The position numbers and the translations under genes were made by a program. A stretch of DNA of 64,000 nucleotides, taken from positions 61,049,053-61,113,052 of the forward strand of contig CM060732.1 of NCBI GenBank assembly GCA_030704615.1. The letters run 5' to 3'. Source of the DNA: Takakia lepidozioides. Lineage: Eukaryota > Streptophyta > Takakiopsida > Takakiales > Takakiaceae. Shown one piece after another: positions 1 through 10,743 of this stretch. Below the pieces are notes generated by a model. The model was given only the letters and a program-made list of their open reading frames with translations. It had not been told where the DNA came from and made no database searches. How positions within the stretch are numbered: position 1 is the first letter of the stretch; every line of letters starts with the position of its first letter.

Positions 1-660
1 TCCTATTTCATTGACATAGGTTGACGAGCCACGCAACACGCCCGTACCCACGAACACAAAAACAATATAGGCTGTGTTTGGTCATAGTCAATTTGCAAAA
101 TCTCCTTTATAAGACCCACATATCTTGTAGGTGATCCATTTCATTGCCTGAATTGTTAGTAATGGACTGGTGCTGGAAAACAGATGAGACTCCACAATCA
201 AAAGACACCATACTTGTTGTGTTCATGTCGGGGGATGTAACCCTGTAATGGTTACTATACGCTGTCATACTCTTGAATGACAGGACAGTAAATGATGGAG
301 GCCTTGAAAAATCCAGTAATTCCTCGTGTGTTGTAGGATCAAGCCCACCTGATTGAGTTGAGAGATGATCTCATATACCTTGAGGGAGCCAAACAGCAAA
401 TGGAGGACATGGATGCAAATCAGGAGGGTACTGAATTGTCGTGAGATTGCTCATGCCTTCCAGCCCTTGCTCCTCACGAAACAAGTGCCGTCTGGCTTCT
501 ATCCATGTGGACTCTCCTTCATATATCCTATCACAATCCGAGGGTCAGCCAGGAGATTGACAGAGGTGGCGTGGGAGATATGAAAAAACACCATATGCCA
601 ACTAATGAGAAATGACTAAAACTTGGAAATCTGAATGTCAATGGTGTAGATTTCTTACCC
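1..660. other. No recognisable gene; probably 3' part of the CACTA element
   Basis: No coding similarity could be recognised on either strand. The stretch lies directly downstream (minus-strand sense) of the decayed TNP2-type transposase, so by position it is probably the remainder of that element, which would run off the left edge of the window. Short open frames here have no supporting motif. Confidence 0.3.
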
Positions 661-664
661 CAAC

Positions 665-1575
665 ATGACTGATAGGCGAGGATGGTTCTGAATGATGTAC
701 TCATGTATAATAGTCACGCAGGTCATTCAATTTTCGGGCTTTAGAACTTCTTTCCACAACTTCACGTTCCACAGATTCTCCCTCATCTGCATCCCACACC
801 CTTCGTACACTTCCATAAAATCCTGCAATATACTCTGTGCAAAAACCCAATGCTTCTTCAAATTGGTATCCTTCTGCCATGCTCCCCTTGGGCCTTGCCA
901 TGTTTCTTACGTAGCCCTTCATATCTCATTGCCCGCTCCATCGGGTACATCCAACGAGATGTTGCCCGCATAAGTACAACTCGTCCACTAGGTGGACAAC
1001 CAGATGTGTCATCACATCAAAAAATGATGGTGGGAACTCCTTCTCTATAAGACACAGAGTGACAACTGCTTCAATTCCTCATACTCTGCAGGATTCACCA
1101 CTTTTGCACACAACTTCTTGAATACACGACATACTCGCAAAATGGCCTTGTGAGGACCACCTGCCATGAGCCCACGGATAGCAAACGATATAATTTGCTG
1201 CATGAGCACATGATAGTCATGTGATTTCATGCTAGACAATTTCTTCTTCACCACATGCTTGTTGAAAGCTGATGTGTAGCCTCTTGGCACTTTCAGGTTC
1301 TGCACAATCTCCAGAAAGACTTCTAACTTAGCCTCAGTGAGGACAAGAGGCATAATTAACGTATATTCTCTGTCAGGATCACGTTGTAGCCACAATTCCG
1401 GGTGCATCCCAAGTAGCTCCAAATCACGGCGAACTTTCAATGTGTCTCTTTCACCGAAGATAGTTTTAATAATATTTTTAGCCAAGTTCTTCTCGCAATG
1501 CATTGCATCAAACGTGTGGTGGATGAGGAGGCCCTGCAAAATCAACACATAAGCAATTGAGCATTTAATCATCAC
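665..1575 (-). pseudogene. CACTA (En/Spm-type) TNP2 transposase remnant with DUF4218-like C-terminal part
   Basis: Read on the minus strand, the translation follows the C-terminal half of plant CACTA TNP2 transposases in order: HTFDAMHCEKNLAKNI, then LLGMHPELWLQ, then MKSHDYHVLMQQI, then FAIRGLMAGGPHKAI, then FPPSFFDVMTHLVVH, RWMYPMERAMR, KGYVRNMARPKGSMAEGY and FCTEYIAGF. These blocks belong to a domain usually annotated DUF4218. A stop near 1044 and at least one frameshift around 930-980 split it (the RWMYPMER block is in a different frame from KGYVRN), so it cannot encode an intact protein. The N-terminal catalytic half is not visible; copy 1 of the CRN repeat sits immediately upstream (1662-4190) and may have replaced or displaced it. 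Orientation agrees with the CACTA terminal repeat at 4937. Confidence 0.8.
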
Positions 1576-1661
1576 AATTTAAACAGAAAACGCAAATGTA
1601 CACAGCCACTTTAAAGGCCATGAAGTAATTACTTCCCAATAAGGTAAGACATATAAAATTG

Positions 1662-2837
1662 AGCGGATAGCAAGAATAAGTGGTGCATATTTTTGGCGTT
1701 TTCGAGGATGGAGGAGCTGGGGAAGCGGTCATTGCAAAATGTGAACTCTAAGAAGTGTATGGTAATGGCGGGGGACGGGGCAGAGGGTGGTGGAGTGTTG
1801 ATGGGGAGCCCTTGGACTACGAGGCGGGAAGGGCATGTACATGATGTAAGAGGGCGACATATACAGGGGAGTAGCCACGTAGGTACCGTGTGGTCTGGGG
1901 GCCGACCTTGGTAGGTGCCCGCATTGATGAGTGAGAACCATCTAGTTTCATTACGTCGTTGTAGGAGTTTGTGGATGTGCCATATAGTGTGGTTGTGTCG
2001 TGCAATACGAAGCCCATGAATGACTGGGTGGGGGCATTGGTTAAGAAGGTGGAGCTAGGTATCACGTGTGGCGTGGATGTGGGAGCACAGAGGGCAGTTT
2101 GGTGAGGAGTATATGGCTGGCCAGAAGGTGTGTTTGTGTTGGTGGCCCATGTACTGGCGTATCGGAATTTAAAGGTCTGTCGTATTTGAGCGTCTGATGC
2201 AGCTTTGGTGTGCCAGAAGTGGTTGGAGAGTTTGTGGTGGAGTACATCGGAGAGGGTCCACTTCTGGATATGCAGTTTGGTGTGGCTGAGGGAGGTAGAG
2301 GCCTGTTTATTGGCTTCTTTGGTCAGGGTAGTCAAAGATTACGGATTGGCCTGGGCGTTGGGGGGTCAGGGACTGGGTGTATAAGCCAAAAAGAGTGAGT
2401 ATGAGCAATGTGTATGGGTCATCCGAGGGTTCAACTGTAGGCTGGGAGGCACCCAGTTGGGCGAGGAGGTCAGCCTCCTCGTTGCCGTGGATACCTGTGT
2501 GTGAACGAACTTTTGAGAAGATGAATGGGTTTATTGATGGAAATGGCTAGGTTGATAATGGCGGTGATAAGGTTTCGGTCGGGGTGGTGGAGGTGGGAGG
2601 AGGGACAAGCCAAGTGGTTGCGAAGTATAAAGAGAGAATTTAGGCTATTCGTGAAGATGTAGTATGGGGGTGGGAACGAGGCCAGTTGAGACATAGCTTC
2701 AAAAATGGCCATAAGTTCGGCGCGGAGTATGGTCGCAAGGCCTGGGAGATGATGTGCCGTACCTTTGTTAGTAGCAGCATGGTAGATGCCGTATCCGGCG
2801 CGGGAGCCAGATTGGGAGCCGTATGTGTAGTGTGAGT

Positions 2838-2869
<32 letters not shown>

Positions 2870-4190
2870 TATTTTAGGGAAGTGGGCCCAAGGTGAACCG
2901 GGGGGGGGGCGTTTGGGAGATAGTATGAGTGGGGCTGGGGCGGGGGGGCGCTAAGGTCCATGCTTTTAGCTTAGTGGGTAGTCTGGTGGTGGGGTTGCAT
3001 GTGGGTGGAGGTGAATACGACGTAAGTAGCATGTTAAGGGTATCGGAAAGTAGGCGATTGAGATGAGCGGGGAAGTCGGAGGGTATGGGGAGGCATGAGG
3101 TAGCTTGGACAAGCAGAATTAGGGTCAGAGTAGTTTCCTTGTGGCGGAGGTATTTTGGGAATGGTAGGTTGTGTGTGTAGCGAAGATGGTTGGTTTCAAT
3201 AGCGGCTAACGGTATTACTTCTGGAGAAAGTTGTAGAAGCGCATGTTGGTGGTCAGGTGAGCTTTGTTGTGTATGAAGAAGAAGAGTGGAGGCAGAGGGG
3301 GAGGAGTGGGTTGTGAGGCATGCCCATAGGAGAGCCTCATGTGTGAGGGGCCCGGGAGGTGGGTGCACAAAGCCACCGCCGGACCAGGAGTGTTGGGTAG
3401 CGGGGCCCAAGGCTCCGAATACACAGTCTCGGGGGTGCGAGCTGGCGTAAGAAGAAAGCTCAAGGGGGCACGTAAATGGGCTGGAGTAGTATGAGTGGGC
3501 AAGCTGGAATGTAGAGATGAGGAATTTGAGGATGTCGGAGGGTATAGTGCTATGGGTATATGCTGGAGCTAGATTATCGGGGGTGTGGGGTTTTTTCGTG
3601 GGGGTATCGCGTAAGTATCGGTCAACAAGCCAGCAGACCTCAGTGGCGAAGTCTTGTTTTGGGGGCTGTAACATAATGGTGTCAGTTGAGGAGGCGTCAT
3701 ATCTATACCAGAGCCTGACGAGCCTGACATTAGAGATAGAGCCGGTGAAGCGACCGTTCAGTGTATAGATATGGGATGTCAAGTGCCTAGGGCATATAAT
3801 GGGGGAGATTTGGTTAATATCTTTGTCGGGGTTGCATTCAGAGATGTGTATATGAATATGCGGAGCGTTCAAGGGGGTACGGATGAAATCGAATGTCGAT
3901 TGGTTGGATTTGAGAAACATGATGTTAGTGGGTGTGCGCTAAGTAATTTGTGTTAGTTTTTTTGTAGAAGGTGATAAGGAGGCTGCGGTTGTGAGTAGGA
4001 TCGCAATCATCATGGGTTCCAAAGAGGTCGTCTTCGATCTGTCAGGTGTTATCAGTTGCAGGGAAACCCGCCCATTTACATAGGGAATATGTGTCAACAC
4101 CAGTAGCGCCGTATACGTCGAGGGAGGTTTGAGTCTTGATGCCGAGAATAGCTTCAATGACGAAGGCCTCAGGGTGGTTGGGGTTGGCTA
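1662..4190 (-). mobile_element. CRN repeat family, copy 1: chromodomain-like, RNase H and nuclease-like remnants
   Basis: Read on the minus strand from 4190 to 1662, this degenerate coding repeat shows: (i) a chromodomain-like stretch, FVIEAILGIK then YSLCKWAGFP, at about 4165-4070, followed by a stop; (ii) a long open frame (3920-2874) of unknown function containing SISNVRLVRLWYRYD and KQDFATEVCWLVDRYL; (iii) a proline-rich linker; (iv) an RNase H-like segment (2961-2470) with SRAGYGIYH, RAELMAIFEA and YYIFTNSL; (v) VLHHKLSNHFWHTKAASDAQ (about 2245-2185) and a cysteine cluster; (vi) a C-terminal IHFLEFTFCND segment near 1720, then a 1-nt indel. The same order recurs at 35.5-36.4 and 61.9-64.0 kb. 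No reverse transcriptase motif was found. A 29-nt G run separates parts ii and iv. Confidence 0.6.
2841..2869 (+). repeat. Uninterrupted 29-nt poly-G tract
   Basis: 29 consecutive G residues on the plus strand (poly-C in the sense strand of the repeat protein), with a further G-rich run at about 2901-2909. It lies exactly where the two open frames of CRN copy 1 overlap, inside a poly-proline-coding linker. Its length makes a slippage or sequencing-length error plausible. Confidence 0.9.
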
Positions 4191-4379
4191 GGCAGGGGGG
4201 GAGAGGGGGATAGGGGGGTTTAGAGGGAGGGGGGGAAGTTGCTCATGGCAATTAACGGGGATGGCGAGGGGAGAAGCAGGGGGGTGGGTGAAGAATGCGA
4301 CTTAGTGCTCTATGGTAACTACAAAATGCTTGAGCTATATCAAACCAATAGGAAACTAACACATGTACTAAGCTAATAG

Positions 4380-4937
4380 GATTTCGGCAAACATGGATGG
4401 ATGAACTCATCCAATGGATGGATCCATCCATGTATATGATTTCAAAATGACACGTGTAGTAATAAAGTCATATAAATGCCTTTAAAATGCCACATGTAGT
4501 GATTGACTCATATATATGGAGTTATGAAATAATCTGCAATCAGGCAGTCATAAGTCACATGCCATGTCATGCTGTGGATGAACTCATCCAATGGATAAAT
4601 ACATTCGTGAATTTGCCTTCAATGACACGTGTAGCGATGTAGTTGTATAATTAAAGCCGTGAAACCATCTTCAGTCATGGAGTCAAAAGATTCCATGAAA
4701 CGTTGTCCACGTGTAGTCAAACATATCACACTAGTCATATAAACCATCCCCGTCATCGTGGTCAACAATGTTTGACCAATGCTCCATAACTTTCCGGAGT
4801 CATGTAGTGATATCCATTACTACAAAGTCATAAAACTATGACTGCAACGCATTTCAGCGCTCTGTAGTCGTCTACCTAGTGCAGTTTTTATGACTCCGCC
4901 AAAGCCGTAGTCCTAAAAACGCTCATCTCTTGTAGTG
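4380..4937 (-). mobile_element. Terminal and subterminal region of a CACTA element
   Basis: On the minus strand the sequence starting at 4937 reads CACTACAAGAGATGAGCG, the standard CACTA terminal inverted repeat. Subterminal repeats follow: variants of GACTACGG, ATGACTGC and ACACGTGTAG recur, and a longer block built around GATGAACTCATCCAATGGAT is present twice, near 4400 and 4565. The transposase remnant at 665-1575 lies on the same strand further inside, so both probably belong to one element whose other end is beyond position 1. The 3-bp flank outside the terminus is AGC. Confidence 0.7.
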
Positions 4938-5094
4938 AGCAGAGTCTATAACCGAGGGAAGAACATGTATTACCATGGGCACAAACTTTCGTGAAATGGG
5001 AAGTCGCGGAAGCTGCTAGGGACCAAATATGAGCGACGGAAAATGCAAGCAAAATGGTACTTGGACATTGTCTGCAAAAATTGGTGTGATGGTA

Positions 5095-5820
5095 TGTCAC
5101 GGCCCTTCGCCTTGAGGGCAGGGGGTCGGGACACGAGAGGGGCTGCCCCTGTGGTGGGGGCAGTGGCGACAATAGATGCGAGGGCTAAAGCACCCTTGAG
5201 TGCCCAAGGCACTCAAGAGGCGAAGGCGCTCACTAGGTGGAGCCCCGCACACCGGGTTGCGGTGGGGGTGGTTCCACGAGGGGTGGTGGTAGCTTAGTGG
5301 GACTTAGTGGGGGTGGCGTAGGACTCACCATGGGGGCGAAGTCCTTGTGGTGGGAGTCGTGGGGAGTCTTGGGACTCATCACGGTCCAATGGGACCGTGG
5401 TGAGTGGGCCAAGACTCACCACGACTCATCACCGGGAATCGAGGGTTTTCGTGGTGGTTCGCCATAAAATGGCATGGTTGTTTGTGAAACCCCCCGCGAA
5501 CAGTCACAGAAGTATATATAGGGAGTAGTAGCCTCAAGAACGGTGCAAGTCTGTTGGTGATAAAAAAACTAGTGAGTAAGCATGCGAGCCGGAAAGCGAC
5601 CAAGGTGTGGAGAGCTATTCCGGACTGCCATCGACCAAAGGGAATTTCCACTAGGCCCAAATTGGGAGAGGGTCTTGTGGAGGAGTAAAGGGGGACCGTT
5701 ATGCCCCGGTGAGCAGCCGAAGCTCCGAGTTGGCCCGGCGGCCAGTTTGGGAGTTAGGCGCGCGTATCAAACGAGTAACTATGACTTGAAGGGGAGCTTA
5801 CCGAAGTGAGGTGCATGACA
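5095..5820 (+). mobile_element. Solo LTR, 726 bp, with 5-bp target-site duplications
   Basis: The segment begins TGTCAC and ends GCATGACA, giving perfect TGTCA/TGACA inverted termini. It is flanked on both sides by TGGTA (5090-5094 and 5821-5825), a perfect 5-bp target-site duplication. A TATA box (TATATATAGGGAG, about 5513-5525) lies inside, as expected before the R region. A second copy in opposite orientation occupies 14697-15386, and a short piece lies near 61267. No internal retrotransposon domain lies on either side, so it is a solo LTR left by recombination between two LTRs. Superfamily is not determinable from the LTR alone. Confidence 0.85.
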
Positions 5821-6430
5821 TGGTAGGCAAAGCCAACTTTCCTTGATAAACTTGATCCACTTTCGTAAGGTGAAGAAGATCTAAAGCTGATAGTGGTGAG
5901 GTAAATTGGCTCAATTCATTTATGTTGTGTATATAGTGATATTTGGACGGCCTTAGAGATAGTTGGGCATTCACTACAACACACCATGGTTTTTAGCACC
6001 AACAAAATTTCAGTGTGAGTTTCATTATTTGACAATTTTCACTATTTCTATCATCACGTAATAAAATATGCTGATATTAATAAAATAATTCACTACTACT
6101 ATCAAACCTTTCACAGTTGTTTTTTGTCTACTGAACGATGTACTCTTAAGTTGTTGGGTCTTCTTGGGTCTACCATACTACGGTCTACACATTGACAGCT
6201 GTAATTATGGAAATATAGTTTCAATAACTAAAAGTGAAAGTTTTTTACGATAACTTGACATGTAGACAAACATTTGATAGTGGTAGTAAATTATATTATT
6301 ACCACTATCAACATTTGACATTGACAGTTGTAATTACAAATAGCATATATATGTACTATATACAAATGTTGTTAAATAATAGTGAAAGGATATACTATGA
6401 CTCCAATAAGAATGGCCCAAAACCGAAAAA
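5821..6430. other. AT-rich gap with a possible CACTA-like terminus at 5972
   Basis: No coding sequence is seen. At 5972 the plus strand reads CACTACAACACACCATGG, which resembles a CACTA or related terminal repeat facing right, and is followed by AT-rich sequence with repeated short blocks such as CAACATTTGACATTGACAG. No matching inverted end could be located downstream. Confidence 0.3.
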
Positions 6431-6431
6431 A

Positions 6432-6965
6432 TTGTATCAAACAATAGTCATTCTTCACTATGACTCAAATGACGATGTTGAAAAAATTAAAAATAATTTT
6501 GCATTCACACGTCTTGTGTATATTCCCGTGTGTATTTCTTGTAGGGTCACACTTGTACTCGTTGTCTCTTTGCCCTTTTATGTTAGGGCTATGCTTCTGT
6601 TTGCTTTATGGCCCTGGAACGGCGTTTTTTTTTTTCTTTTGTTGTTTGCTTCGTGCGCAGGAATATGGATTTGCCTTGCTCCAGCAAGAAAGGCTCAAAA
6701 GCAAAAAAAATAGTATGAAACAACTAGTCATTCTTCATTATTTCTCAAATAATATTGTTGAAAAGTGTAGGAACAATAGTGTATACACAAAATGAAGGAT
6801 GGCTTGACAATAGGATATCACATGTATGTCCCTACCGGTTTGGGAAACCTGCACCTACGATCTTAGCACTTCAATGCTACCGGTTTAATTCCTCGGAACG
6901 GCTTTTTTTTCCTCTTGTTGTTTGTTTCTTGTTCGCATGAATATGGATTTGCCTTGTTTTTTTAA
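6432..6965 (+). repeat. Diverged tandem duplication, ~279-bp unit
   Basis: Two direct copies, about 6432-6686 and 6711-6965, share blocks at a constant offset of 278-279 bp: a start like CAAACAATAGTCATTCTTCA versus GAAACAACTAGTCATTCTTC, then GGAACGGC followed by a T run and TTGTTGTTTG (6616 and 6895), then ATATGGATTTGCCTTG (6663 and 6941). The centre of the unit is much less similar. The small open frames over this stretch are products of the repeat and are not supported as genes. Confidence 0.75.
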
Positions 6966-7110
6966 CAACAACAGTAAGACTATGGGCTACAAGCATCAAA
7001 AGACAGGCAATACCTTGACTCAAGAGCTAGGCGCCGACATGCCACGTGTACTTTCAATATTGGTCATGTTAGTTTTTGAATGGAGAAGTGTGCACTGTGA
7101 ACAACTACTC

Positions 7111-10100
7111 CTAATACTTTTCCTTTGCACCTCTCCAGGGAGTGCCATCTAGTCTCTTCAGAGTCTGACTGGACTGCATGAAGTTGTACAAAATGTCATC
7201 GACATGCGGCTCATAGGGGGGGTTGACGAAACAACCCTGGTCAGAAATCTCAAAGCTGCGGATGGAGGATGGTGTCTTGGAGGTGCGAATCCTCCGCAGG
7301 CAGATCGCCTCGAACATCCTCGTCTGCCAAAGATAGCAGGTTAGTGTGGTAAACACAATCTATAGTGGAAGTGTGTACATCGGCTTTTCAGAACTCAGGC
7401 ACAAAACAATCATTTTTATCACGAATCGGTGATGATCGGTGTCGATCATGACAGATTCTTCTAGAGTGGAGCTGTAGAGAACATTGAAACTCATCATGAA
7501 AGCACAAGCAGAAGGGAGACGACATACCAGCTGACCAGGGAAACCCCCTTTCACAAGGTAGAGGCTGTTCACACAATTCCATGTGCGCAAAACTTGAAAC
7601 CCTGAAGACTTCAGGTATGATGCCAATGCCCGACGACTATCTTTGTCACATGACTGAAAAAGCAGAAGTGTCCCTGCATCAGAGAGGAAATTATTACAGA
7701 ACCCGAACACCCAACTCCAGTAGTTGTCCTCGAATTTGTTCCAGCCTGGCGTCTTGCCCTTTGGAAGAACTTCTGGCACAGCTTGGCCATCCGGGATGTC
7801 GAGAATGACAATGTCAGCCGCATATGTTTTATGCATACCGCACACGAAGATGGGACCTGTGCTCACCTGCAACAGACATGTTTTTTTTAAGAACGATGAC
7901 AATAATGTTTTCAAAGAACCAGACTGAAATACTGCCAATGAAACTTTCAGAGAAAAAGGAAAGAAACTGGAATTCTTACCAGATTGAGGAATGAGATTAT
8001 GTTGTCTCAGGTAGGCGAAGGCACCCCAGTGTATCCTCTCTTTCGACTCTGCATCATCGACAGCCAACCCTCATATTTTAATCTCTCCTGCCGAATCAGA
8101 ACGGGAAGGGTGTGGCTTGGCATCGAACACGCACTGAACTGTGCGGGTATATCTTCCAGCAGTCAAGACCTGCCCACTCTCCATCTCCTTTTCTTTCTCC
8201 TTCCCCTTGTCATTTTCCTTCTCTTTGGACTTGTCTTTGTCCTTTGGCTTTGCTGGTGAGATGGCTATGACATCAAGAGCCTTGTCTTTTGGTTTGCGGC
8301 CCGCCTTCTTTCCCTTCTGCGGCGTTCCCTGAGCATCAGGCTCCTTGGCAGCCAATGTTGCTATGTTTCTTTGGTACTCTTCGTCAGTCAGAGGCGCCAG
8401 CATCTCAGCATTATTGTTCAAATATTTCATATGTTGTTCTTGAAAGGTCGTGTGCTCCGGTGGGCAGTCAAGGTACCAGCCACAGTCTCTGAAGTGAGAA
8501 GGACTCCAGTCCTTCAATATCCCTGCAGTATACATGGTTGGATCGTTTGCAGGGTCCGACCACATGTCAAGATAGTCTGGAATACCGCTCAGGTGATTTT
8601 CTTCCATAAGCACATATTTCGTGTACCTGTTAAACAGGAGATAAATCCCAACCCACCAAAGCGCGAAGTGAGTAAGATGCAAGTAGCACAGAATGAAAAA
8701 AACATGGAATGAAATGACTCTGAGAACTGCTCCAAGGACCTTTCAGGACCACACGACAGCTCCGGATGTGAATGTCGTCAACGCCATTCAAAACATTCCA
8801 TTCAATGATATTGTAAATACACCCTAATCCACGTGAATGCAAACTCTCGCTTTGGAATGACACAGACATAGAAGTGAATGTCGTCAACGACATTCACTTT
8901 GGATTTGTGAATACACTGCTAATCAAGCCTAATGATTTCTCAAAAGAGGCAAAATCATTGGATGGAAATCAGAAACTCGACTAAGGAACCCTCCCCAAAA
9001 ACTCAATGGACATTCATAACCAACATAACACTGAGGACCTCATAATAACACTGGATGTGAATGGCGTCAACGCCATTCACAAAATTACGAACAAGGAACC
9101 AAACAATTAGCTCCCAATCCATGTAAATTCAAATTGTCGCTGGTGAATGACACAGACATAGAAGTGAATGTCGTCAACGACATTCACTTTGGATCTCTGA
9201 TAACACAGCTAATCAAGCCTGAAGTGAGGAACCCTCACTGTAAACTCTATGGACATTACAAAAACTTACATAACTCTGAGGACCTCTCAACAACTCTGGA
9301 TGTGAATGTCGTCAACGCCATTCAGGGACATTATCAATCAGGGACACTATAATTACACCCTAAGCTCCTAATCCAGGTGAATTCAAATTCTCGCTTAAGA
9401 ATGACTCAGACAAAGAAGTGAATGTCGTCAACGACATTCAATTTGGATCTATGATTACAATCCTTATGAAGCCAAATTATTTCCCAAAAAGTGCAGTAGA
9501 GTTTCCAGTATGATATTGCACCTGTACACAACTCGCATCATGGCCCACTCTTCTCCAACCTGACTGTCAAAGTCGTTGGACCGTAAAATGTTACCATCTT
9601 TGGAGAACTCCCGGAAAAAACAGTATCTCCAGGTGAGACCTCTCCACTTCCTTATGTATGCCTTCAATGACATTTGGGGAGGGGAAACAATCGAAATATT
9701 CAAGTCCTTCAAAGTCTGATCCAGCACAATGACGGCGCGCTTTTCGAGCTGCAAATTGTATATTTGTCAGTATTGCAAATAAGATACTCATCACATAATT
9801 GAAGAAAATAAAACGGCTTATTTGAATACACACCTTATTCCAAAATGTAGCCTTGTGGAGCCATTTATCAAACACCAAATCACTGATTCCTTCCACCTTT
9901 GTGCCAGGCTGTATGGTGCTCTTTGGGAACTGATTCAAGTCCTTTACTGTCTGATCTGAGTTCCATATCTCCAGCCATCTTATTTTTGTTTGTGGGTCGA
10001 CCATGGATATGGCCAGCCGGTGCAATTTCTCCTGCTGCATCTCCGGATGCATATGCTTGTCATAGTGAGATTTGATCTGTTGAAGAAACTCAGAACCAAG

Positions 10101-10514
10101 TCCAGGATCTACTATTCTAAGCTGCTTTTCGAACATCAATTTGGTTCTTCGAATTTCAAACTCATTTTTTATTGCTACTTCCACACCCTTTGATGTCCTT
10201 AGTTCCTCTGGTGTAGTGCGGTAATATTCGGATTTTCCCTTCTCAGCTGCCTCTGCCAGTTCTTGCTACATTGATTCAAATAGTGATTAGCACCGAAGGG
10301 ACTACAAACATGTATTCGAAAAGTAAACTGAGTACAGACTCGGGCTTACCGCGAACATGTACTCCAGAAATGCCTCTCGAGTCAAAGAATACCAAGTGCC
10401 TGCAGTTCTTCCTGTTTCGCACTTCTTGATTATATTGGGGGGGAGTACTGTCCGAAAATCATCCAGCTTCATCAGACCAATCCTCTGAATTCGGTATAGT
10501 GTGTGGACCAAGTT
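7111..10514 (-). pseudogene. Six-exon gene of unknown function with a methyltransferase-like C-terminal part; one in-frame stop
   Basis: Phase-consistent GT-AG exons on the minus strand: 10514-10350, 10265-9834, 9748-9522, 8626-7980, 7856-7528 and 7323-7111, about 670 codons. The only coding defect is an in-frame TGA at 8073-8071 in exon 4 (after SAGEIKI). Exon 4 has a strongly basic, lysine-rich low-complexity stretch (repeats of KDK, KEK, GKEK). Exon 5 fits the second half of a class I methyltransferase fold: strand ADIVILDIPDG, helix NYWSWVFGFCNNF, strand GTLLLFQSC, helix SRRALASYLKSSG, strand FQVLRTWNCV. The catalytic DPPW/DPPY motif of amino-methyltransferases would be at DIPDG, so activity is doubtful. 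The family is not one I can name. The 5' end is missing or unrecognised upstream of 10514, where a SWIM fragment begins on the opposite strand. It is either a recent pseudogene or the stop is a sequencing or allelic change. Confidence 0.6.
8764..9441 (+). repeat. Three tandem ~245-290-bp intronic units, each with two palindromes
   Basis: This array fills most of intron 3 (9521-8627) of the methyltransferase-like gene. Palindrome type A (core GTGAATGKCGTCAACGCCAT) occurs at about 8768, 9057 and 9302. Type B (GAATGTCGTCAACGACATTC) occurs at about 8874, 9164 and 9418. Type B copies at 8872-8899 and 9162-9189 have 13-bp arms around a 2-bp CA spacer. Between palindromes, the units share text such as GACACAGACATAGAAGTG and CTAATCAAGCCT. 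Period is 289 then 245 bp (type A) and 290 then 254 bp (type B). Confidence 0.9.
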
Positions 10515-10743
10515 CTAGTTCTGCGCAGATAATTGTGCCAGATGTGTGCATGGAACTGTGCGTCCTTCCGTAGTGATGAAGCCATCTCCTCCAACCGTTT
10601 GGCCCGTGAAGGTGGGAACACATCTCAGCTTTCAGGAGATTGAAATGCTGGAGGAGGCAGGTTTTTCCCTTGCGAGACAACCCTAACTCCATGCATGTGC
10701 TACTACTTCTACGTCCTCCCGGGTCCCCCCGGCAAATCCTGAC

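Noticed and set aside
5582-5809. Open frame on the plus strand taken as a small gene
   Set aside because: It is entirely inside the solo LTR and is not maintained in the second copy.
5821-5834. TGGTAGGCAAAGC after the LTR as a primer-binding site
   Set aside because: The first five bases are the target-site duplication seen on the other flank, and no retrotransposon interior follows.
9134-9352. Open frame with repeated VNVVN motifs
   Set aside because: The repeated residues come from the palindromic intronic units; the other units contain stops in this frame.
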